64,000 nt of DNA from Bifidobacterium pullorum subsp. gallinarum (GTDB taxonomy: Bacteria; Actinomycetota; Actinomycetes; Actinomycetales; Bifidobacteriaceae). The notes under the pieces are model-generated. The model saw nothing but the letters and a program-made list of their open reading frames with translations. It had not been told where the DNA came from and ran no database searches. The position numbers and the translations under genes are program-made. This document shows, piece after piece, positions 56,787-64,000 of this stretch. Within the stretch, counting starts at the first letter, position 1. Every line of letters starts with the position of its first letter. Where the stretch lies: the NCBI RefSeq assembly GCF_000741215.1, contig NZ_JGYX01000006.1:57889-121888 (forward strand). The letters run 5' to 3'.

Positions 56787-58146
56787 GATAACGCCCGGTT
56801 TGTTGCGCATTTTGGTTGAGGCTTGAGTTGAGAGACATGGTCCGTCGTCCGGGTACGATTTCAGTCGCCAAACCAAATCAACCTATTTAGGAAGGCGACG
56901 GAACCATGCCGAATCAGATTCTACAGGTCGACGAGAACATGCTCGAGACGAAGCTGGACCGGTTGGTGTCGGAGAAGGTCGAACAGCTGTTGAACGCGAT
57001 GCTGGACGCGGAGGCCGACGAGATCACGGGCGCGGCCAGGTACGAGCGGTCCGGGGAGCGCAGGGCGTACCGGGCCGGCCACTACGAGCGGAACCTGACC
57101 GTGAAGGCCGGGACCATGACCCTGAAGGTCCCGAAGCTCAAGGGCGCGCTGTTCGAGTCGGCGGTCATCGAACGATATCGCAGGAGGGAGGAGAGCGTCG
57201 AGGAGGCGCTGATCGACATGTACCTGGCGGGAGTGAGTACGCGTCAGGTCGACGACATCAGCAGGCTTTTGTGGGGAGAACGCATGCCCTCCCAGACGTT
57301 GAGCGACAAGCTCAAGAAGGTGTACGAGGACATCGACCGATGGCGGAATCGCCCATTGACGGACCGTTCGTACCCGTATCTGTTCGTGGACGGGGTGTGG
57401 CACAAACGCGCCTGGGGCGGGTCGGTCGAGAACGTGAGCGTGCTGGTCGCGATCGGCGTGGACGACACCGGGCATCGTGAGGTGATCGGCGTGACCGAGG
57501 GCATGAAGGAGGACAAGGCCAGCTGGGAGCAGTTCATCAGAAGCCTGATCGAACGCGGGCTGAAAGGCGTGCGCCTGGTCGTCGGCGACCGGTGCGCCGG
57601 GCTCGTGTCCACCGTGAACGCGATGCTGCCGGACGCCGGATATCAGCGGTGCATGGTCCACTTCATGCGCAACGTGCTCTCCAGGGTCAGCCACAAACAC
57701 ATGGCATGGGCCGCGTCGGCGCTCAAGGCCATATTCGCCATGGAATCCCGGGAATCCGCGTTGGAGAAGGCCGAATGCGTGGCCGCGCAGATGGAATCCA
57801 CGGGATTGAAGGCCGCGGCCTCATGCCTGCGGGAGGGCGTCGGCGAGGCGACCACCTACCTGCTCGACGAGTATCCCGTCGAGCACCGGCGGCGGATCCG
57901 CACGAACAACATGATCGAACGGCTCAACCGGGAGATCCGCCGCAGGACGCGCGTGGTCGGCTCGTTCCCCGACGGCAGGAGCGCGCTCATGCTCGTCTGC
58001 GCGCGCATCCGATACGTCACCGCCAACCAATGGTCCACGCGCCGCTACCTGGACATGTCCCGGCTCGGTGACACCATGCAGACAACCGACTGAAACCGAC
58101 CCGGCAACGGGCCAGACCGCTTTTGCGCAAGACTTCGGGCACAACC
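56787..58146 (+). mobile_element. IS256-family insertion sequence, copy A (complete)
   Basis: About 1.36 kb with ends GATAACGCCCGG..TTGCGCA (left) and, inverted, GTGCCCGAAGTCTTGCGCA (right). The left end is the same as that of copy C at 63523 and close to copy B at 60181. It lies between ilvA and the broken rmlCD gene. No 8-bp target duplication is seen, because the flanks differ. Confidence 0.85.
56906..58093 (+). CDS. IS256-family transposase (copy A, full length)
   Basis: A 395-residue mutator-type DDE transposase. The catalytic Asp residues are in PYLFVDGVWHK and RLVVGDRCAGL, and the Glu in MIERLNREIRRRTRV. The signature segment ...GYQRCMVHFMRNVL is intact. Start ATG has AGGAAGG upstream. 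It appears functional. Confidence 0.93.
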   Translation: MPNQILQVDENMLETKLDRLVSEKVEQLLNAMLDAEADEITGAARYERSGERRAYRAGHYERNLTVKAGTMTLKVPKLKGALFESAVIERYRRREESVEEALIDMYLAGVSTRQVDDISRLLWGERMPSQTLSDKLKKVYEDIDRWRNRPLTDRSYPYLFVDGVWHKRAWGGSVENVSVLVAIGVDDTGHREVIGVTEGMKEDKASWEQFIRSLIERGLKGVRLVVGDRCAGLVSTVNAMLPDAGYQRCMVHFMRNVLSRVSHKHMAWAASALKAIFAMESRESALEKAECVAAQMESTGLKAAASCLREGVGEATTYLLDEYPVEHRRRIRTNNMIERLNREIRRRTRVVGSFPDGRSALMLVCARIRYVTANQWSTRRYLDMSRLGDTMQTTD

Positions 58147-58967
58147 AGCAGGGCGGGTCCCTGCGCGTTGGCCTTCCACGCCAGCACGCGTCCCTCCGGG
58201 GTCTCGGCCTTGTCGACCGCGGTGTACGCGCCCGCGTTGATGACCGTGCCGTACAGGCTCCAGTCGAATTGGTCGTACTGTGCGGGGTCGGAGAAGTCGA
58301 ACGTGTCGATGTCGTTGAACTCGAAACCCTCCAGACCATGCGCGTCCACGTAGTCGCGGATCGCATGGCCGAGCTGGCCGTTGCAGCCGGTGACCATCGT
58401 GCGGCGCGGCGCCATGGGCTTCGCATCCCTGAGCATCGGATGGTGCAGGTCCGCCTCGGACCGTTCGGAGTCCTCCAACGGGATCGGCCACTGGATGTGC
58501 AGGTCCGGGTCGGCGAGGTTCACGAACGTGTACGTCCTCTTCTGCTCCAGGCTCCAGTGCGCGTTCACGAGGTACGTGTACACGGTACCGTCCTCCAACG
58601 CCTGGAAGCTGTTGCCCACGCCACGCGGCACGTAGATCGCCTTCGACGGATCCAATATTGTCGTGTACACCTGGCCGAAGCTCTCGCCCGGACGCAAATC
58701 CACCCACGCGCCGAACACCGAGCCGGCCGCGATGGAAATGTACTTGTCCCACGGCTCCGCGTGGATGCCGCGCGTCACGCCCTTCTTCGCGTTGTAGCTG
58801 ATGTTGTTCTGCACCGGCCCGAAATCAGGCAGGCCCAGGTCCGTCTGCTTCGCGCGCTGCCAGTTCTCCTTGAACCAGCCACGGTTGTCGCCATGCACCG
58901 GCAGGTCGAACACCAGCAGTCCCGGAATGTTCGTCTCCACGGCCCTCAGATCCTTCTCGAAATCCAT
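58147..58967 (-). pseudogene. rmlC: Truncated dTDP-rhamnose epimerase/reductase fusion (RmlC complete, RmlD cut)
   Basis: Residues about 1-185 are an RmlC cupin (GVTRGIHAEPWDKYI with catalytic His; YVPRGVGNSFQ), the 3,5-epimerase of dTDP-rhamnose synthesis. A linker leads to an RmlD Rossmann start (RTMVTGCNGQLGHAIRDYV... INAGAYTAVDKAE). The RmlD part stops at NAQGPALLV, where IS256 copy A begins; the open frame runs on into the element to 58017. So the epimerase half may still work, while the reductase half lacks its catalytic Tyr-Lys region. Start: ATG 58967 with GGAG upstream (GTG 58970 possible). It lies downstream of rmlB. Confidence 0.85.
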
Positions 58968-59098
58968 CACTCACTCCATCCTCAAAAAACATCAAAAAAC
59001 ACGCGGAAACCGGCACGCCCGGACCCGCGTCCCCCACGCGGACGGACAAGGAAAGGGAGCATGATCCGATTCCCCCGCCCGTCCACGCGGTCCGGGCC

Positions 59099-60154
<1,056 letters not shown>

Positions 60155-60180
60155 TTAGAAAAACGTGTTTCCGCCAACGA

Positions 60181-61012
60181 GATAACGTCCGAATTCTTGC
60201 GCATTTTCGGATTCCGGCCTTGACGGAAAGGGACATGGCCCGTGCCGGGTACGATTTTCAGTCGCCAGACAATGAAAACCGCGATTGGAAAGAGGCACGG
60301 AGCCATGTCCAAGGAAATCATACAGTTCGACCAGGCCATGTTCGAGAGCAAGCTCGACGCCATGGTGCGCGAGAAGGTCGATCGGATCGTCAACGCGATG
60401 CTCGACGCCGAGGCGGACGAGATCGCCAATGCCGCGAGATACGAGCGTTCCGGCGGACGGAAGGCGTACCGGGCCGGCCACTACGAACGGAGCCTGACCG
60501 CCAAGGCCGGCAAACTCGGGCTCAGGGTCCCCCAGCTGAAGGGCGCGGTCTTCGAGTCGGCCGTGGTCGAACGCTACCGCAGGCGCGAGGAGAGCGTCGA
60601 GGAGGCGCTGATCGACATGTACCTGGCCGGCGTGAGCACCAGGCGGGTCGACGACATCAGCCAATTGCTGTGGGGAGAGCGGATGCCCTCGCAGACGCTC
60701 TCCGACAAGCTCAAGAAGGTGTACGGGGACATCGACTCGTGGCGCACGAGGCCACTGGAGGGCGAGTACCCGTACGTGTTCATGGACGGCGTGTGGCACA
60801 AGCGCTCCTGGGGCGGGCACGTGGAGAACGTCAGCGTCCTCGTCGCCATCGGCGTCAACAAGGAGGGTCACCGGGAGGTCATCGGCGTGGCCGAGGGCAT
60901 GAAGGAGGACAGGGACAGTTGGGAGCAGTTCGTCAGAGGCATGATCGAACGCGGTCTCAAGGGAGTGCGCCTGGTGGTCGGAGACCGGTGCGCGGGACTC
61001 GTGTCCACCGTC
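60181..61012 (+). mobile_element. IS256-family element, copy B (5' part only)
   Basis: The left end GATAACGTCCGAATTCTTGCGCA is intact. The element is cut at about 61012 by IS3 copy A, and its right part is not in the window. It is a different IS256 type from A and C. Confidence 0.82.
60305..61012 (+). pseudogene. IS256-family transposase fragment (copy B)
   Basis: About 236 codons from MSKEIIQFDQAMFESKLDAM to GDRCAGLVSTV, roughly three quarters identical by eye to copy A. It includes the first two catalytic Asp regions but lacks the Glu. The frame then reads into the IS3 element. Start ATG has AAAGAGG upstream. Confidence 0.85.
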
Positions 61013-62562
61013 AAATTGGGGGTGGTGACGGAATGTTGGACTCCTTGGGCGGGAGGAGTCGTCATCGTGGCGAGGTATTCGAGGGAGCAGCGCAGGCGTG
61101 CGGTGGAGTTGTACGAGCGGTACGAGCATAGTGCGGCGGACGTGATCCGGGAGCTGGGCTATCCCAGCAAGGAGGCGTTGCGCATGTGGCATCGCGACTG
61201 GCTGGAGGAACGGCGCACGGGGATCCCCTCCAGTCGTGGCGAGCATTATTCGAGGTACACGGATGGTCAGAGGCGCGCGGCGGTGGAGCATTACCTGACA
61301 CATGGCAGGCGTCTGAGCAGGACCATACGCCAAATGGGGTATCCCAGCCGTGAGGTGCTGGCGGCGTGGATTGACGAGCTGGCGCCCGGGGAGCGCGCGG
61401 TCAGCGCGGCCCGGTGGCGGACGAGGTCAGGCGTATGGCGGTGGCGCGGCTGGTCGCGGGCGGCGTCACGTCGCGGCAGGTCGCGGCCGAGGTGGGCGTG
61501 GAGGCGTCGGTCGTGAGAAACTGGAAGCGTCAACTGCTGCGAGAACCGGTATCGGAGGGCGATCCAGTGAGACCGGATGATCTGAGGGAAGAGGACGATG
61601 GCGCGGCCCGTCCGGATCATGACGTGCCGGACCTGGAGGGGCTGGTCGCGGAGCGTGATCGTGTACGCGCGGAGGTCGAGCGGCTGCGCAGGGAGAAACG
61701 GGAGGCGGAGATCGAGCTGTCGATCCTCAAGGGGGCGTTGGAATTGGTGGGAAAAGAGCGGGGCGCAGACCCGGACAATCTGACCAATAGGGAGAAGACG
61801 ATCCTCGTCAAGGCCGTCAGTGCCGGACATGGCATCCCCGCGGGGCGTCTGCTCGCCCGGGTCGGTCTGGCGCGCAGCACCTACTACCATCAGTTGAACG
61901 CGATGAACAGGCCGGACAGGGACGAGGGGCTGCTCGCCCTGGTGCGCGACGTGTTCGAGAACAGCCTGCGCCGCTACGGCTACCGGCGGGTGTGGCTCGA
62001 ACTGAGAAACGCCGGGATCGTCGTGTCCGCCAAAAGGGTCATGCGGCTGATGACGCGGCACGGGCTCGTCCCCTTGCTCAAGCGGGCCCGGCGCTACAGC
62101 TCGTACAAGGGCGAGCTGACCAAGGCGCCGGACAACCTCGTCAATCGCGTTTTCCATGCCGAGGAACCGAACCGGCTGTGGGTCACGGACCTGACGGAGT
62201 TCTCCATCCCCGCGGGCAAGGTCTACCTCAGTCCGGTGGTCGACTGCTACGACGGGATGCCGGTGGCCTGGACGATCGGCACGAGCCCGAACGCCGAGCT
62301 GGCCAACCGGATGCTCCGCGACGCGTGCTCCACGCTCGGCGACGGGGAGCATCCGGTCATCCACTCCGACCGCGGTTGCCACTACCGGTGGCCCGGGTGG
62401 ATCAGCATCTGCAGGGAGAACGGGTTGACCCGGTCGATGAGTGCGAAGGGCTGCAGTCCGGACAACGCGGCCGCGGAAGGGTTCTTCGGGCATCTCAAGC
62501 AGGAGTTCTTCCACGGCCGGAGCTTCACGGGCGTCACCATCGAAGGGTTCGTCGAACGGGGC
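61013..62562 (+). mobile_element. IS3-family element, copy A (3' end missing)
   Basis: Inserted in IS256 copy B. The left end is near TTGGGGGTGGTGACGG; the right part is replaced by the end of IS3 copy B at about 62563. It carries a damaged transposase gene. Confidence 0.75.
61067..62562 (+). pseudogene. IS3-family transposase, frameshifted and 3'-truncated
   Basis: It starts at GTG 61067 (GGAGGAG upstream) with helix-turn-helix repeats (YSREQRRRAVELYERY...; RRLSRTIRQMGYPSREVL). Near 61411 the sense reading moves to the -1 frame (VADEVRRMAVARLVAGGVTS...), where a third helix-turn-helix, a coiled coil and the integrase core follow: VTDLTEFSIP with Asp, IHSDRGCHYRW with Asp, NAAAEGFFG with Glu. 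The last part after GVTIEGFVERGC is lost. No A-rich slippery sequence is seen at the shift, so mutation is likelier than programmed frameshifting. Confidence 0.8.
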
Positions 62563-63522
62563 TGCGGACATTTTCTTGGAGATAATCACGCAGCCATTCC
62601 TTGGCTTTGACGGTATTGTACCGGGCTCATCCAACCAAGCGACTGTTTGATGCGCTCGTGGTTGTACCAGCGTATGTACTCATCGACCAAGGCGAGCACC
62701 TCGTTGCGGGTGTGTTCCTCCCACTTCTCGGGGTAGACCGCCTCGGTCTTCATCCTGCCGAAGAATCCCTCCGCGGCCGCGTTGTCCGGCGAACAGCCCT
62801 TCGCGCTCATGGAGCGCAGCCCGAAGCGTTCCATGAGCCCGAGCCATCCGGGCCACCGGTAATGGCATCCACGGTCGGAATGCACCAGGGGACGCGCGTT
62901 CCCCGGCAGCGTCGAGGCCGCTTTCTCCAGCATCCGGTTGGCCAGCTCCGCGTTGGGGCTGAAGCCGGCGGTGTATGCGACGATCTTGCCATCGAAGCAG
63001 TCGATCATCGGCGAAAGGTACACCTTCCCGTCCCTGGCCTTGATCTCGCTGATGTCCGTCAGCCACTTCTCGTTCGGACGCTCGGCCGTGAAGTCCCGGT
63101 CGACGAGATTGGCGGGAGCCGGCGTCGTCTCGCCCTCGTAGGAACTATACCTGCGTCGCTTGGGCACGTGCGCCACGAGCCCTTCCTCCGCCATGATCCT
63201 GCGGACCACCTTCTCCGATACGCCGGTCTTGAGCACCGCCTTGATCCTGCGGTACCCGTACCTGCCCTTGGAATCGGCGAACGCCCCGGCCACCTCTGCC
63301 CTGAGTCCGGCGTACTTGTCAACGCCGAGCCGGGCGTGGTGGTAGTGGTAGCTGCTGGGCGCGATGGCGAGCAAGCATGTCATCGAGCTGAGCGAATACG
63401 CCGGCCTCAACCGGTCGATCAACAGGGTCTTCTCCCTGTTCGACAGGCGCCGCAGGTCGGCGCCGGGGTCTTTTTTTACGACCTCCACCACCTCCCGCAT
63501 CAACGCGTTCTCCAGCTCCAGT
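62563..63522 (-). mobile_element. IS3-family element, copy B (5' end missing)
   Basis: It reads on the minus strand. Its outer end is near TGCGGACATTTTCTTGGAG at 62563, against IS3 copy A; its other side is cut by IS256 copy C at 63523. Confidence 0.75.
62586..63522 (-). pseudogene. IS3-family transposase OrfB, 5'-truncated (copy B)
   Basis: The open frame begins inside [16 protein letters not shown], the usual OrfA/OrfB junction, and continues through the complete integrase core: WLTDISEIKARDGKVY (Asp), LVHSDRGCHYRW (Asp), NAAAEGFFGRMK (Glu), ending at SQGMAA. The catalytic half is complete, but the DNA-binding OrfA half and the upstream signals are lost to IS256 copy C. Confidence 0.82.
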
Positions 63523-64000
63523 GATAACGCCCGGTTTGTTGCGCATTTTGGTTGAGGCTTGAGTTGAGAGACATGGTCCGTCGTCCGGGTACGATTTCAG
63601 TCGCCAAACCAAATCAACCTATTTAGGAAGGCGACGGAACCATGCCGAATCAGATTCTACAGGTCGACGAGAACATGCTCGAGACGAAGCTGGACCGGTT
63701 GGTGTCGGAGAAGGTCGAACAGCTGTTGAACGCGATGCTGGACGCGGAGGCCGACGAGATCACGGGCGCGGCCAGGTACGAGCGGTCCGGGGAGCGCAGG
63801 GCGTACCGGGCCGGCCACTACGAGCGGAACCTGACCGTGAAGGCCGGGACCATGACCCTGAAGGTCCCGAAGCTCAAGGGCGCGCTGTTCGAGTCGGCGG
63901 TCATCGAACGATATCGCAGGAGGGAGGAGAGCGTCGAGGAGGCGCTGATCGACATGTACCTGGCGGGAGTGAGTACGCGTCAGGTCGACGACATCAGCAG
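63523..64000 (+). mobile_element. IS256-family insertion sequence, copy C (runs off the window)
   Basis: From GATAACGCCCGG onward the sequence appears the same, base for base, as IS256 copy A from 56787, in the same orientation, to the window end. Confidence 0.9.
63642..64000 (+). CDS. IS256-family transposase, N-terminal part (copy C; 3' end outside window)
   Basis: It encodes the first 119 residues (MPNQILQVDENMLETKLDRL... to ...YLAGVSTRQVDDIS), matching copy A. Whether it is complete cannot be seen. Confidence 0.9.
   Translation, partial: MPNQILQVDENMLETKLDRLVSEKVEQLLNAMLDAEADEITGAARYERSGERRAYRAGHYERNLTVKAGTMTLKVPKLKGALFESAVIERYRRREESVEEALIDMYLAGVSTRQVDDIS

Noticed and set aside
53359..56871. 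A 1170-codon minus-strand open frame spanning alpha-glucosidase and ilvA
   Set aside because: It covers two clear plus-strand genes and their gap, with no recognisable domain.

Overview
The window is high-GC chromosomal DNA that looks like Bifidobacterium. The evidence is the actinobacterial rpfB-rsmA-ispE gene order, a DUF4032 protein, sugar ABC importers without their own ATPase next to a separate MsmK-type ATPase, several glycoside hydrolases for plant and milk-type oligosaccharides, and a rhamnose gene block buried in insertion sequences. I do not assign a species. Two stretches do not fit the background: an AT-rich segment of about 2.6 kb (47.9-50.5 kb) of Firmicutes character, and a pile of nested insertion sequences (56.8-64.0 kb).

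Layout. 0-8 kb: housekeeping and envelope genes, comprising the end of a CCA-adding enzyme, a LytR_C membrane protein, ispE, rsmA, rpfB, tRNA-Thr(UGU), a membrane-anchored DsbA-like protein and a Ser/Thr kinase. 8.4-15.6 kb: two very different GH3 enzymes, one membrane-anchored and domain-permuted, one cytoplasmic and overlapping a GtrA-like gene. A K+ channel gene sits between them, bounded by imperfect inverted repeats. 15.7-17.7 kb: an Agr/Com-type two-component system. 17.9-21.3 kb: a putative nucleoside salvage operon (nucleoside hydrolase, MFS transporter, ribokinase). 22-24.7 kb: the shared sugar ABC ATPase and a DUF4032 protein. 25-30.6 kb: a LacI regulator, an ABC importer (one binding protein, two permeases) and a GH1 beta-glucosidase. 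30.7-40.5 kb: RlmB-type methyltransferase, formate/nitrite transporter, cation P-type ATPase, dCTP deaminase, an esterase-like hydrolase, a Na+/H+ antiporter and TadA. 40.7-55.3 kb: an alpha-galactoside locus with GH36 alpha-galactosidase, a divergent ROK regulator, a second ABC importer, the foreign AT-rich insert, a Sip1-type GH36 enzyme and a GH13 alpha-glucosidase. 55.5 kb: ilvA. 56.8-64 kb: IS256- and IS3-family elements around rmlB and a truncated rmlCD.

How the genes fit together. The two ABC importers probably bring in beta-glucosides and raffinose- or isomaltose-type alpha-glycosides, powered by MsmK at 22 kb. Intracellular GH1, GH3, GH36 and GH13 enzymes would then release monosaccharides. 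Local repressors (LacI at 25.0 kb, ROK at 43-44 kb) have matching palindromes in the adjacent promoters. Several genes have a -10 hexamer ending 6-8 nt before the start codon and little or no Shine-Dalgarno sequence, which suggests leaderless mRNAs.

The points most worth a second look are: the foreign insert flanked by a perfect 16-bp direct repeat; the K+ channel cassette with inward-facing inverted repeats; degenerate copies of gene 3' ends behind the alpha-galactosidase and the second importer; spaced palindromic operators; and the IS-driven break-up of the rhamnose genes. I found no CRISPR array, prophage, rRNA or complete conjugation system.
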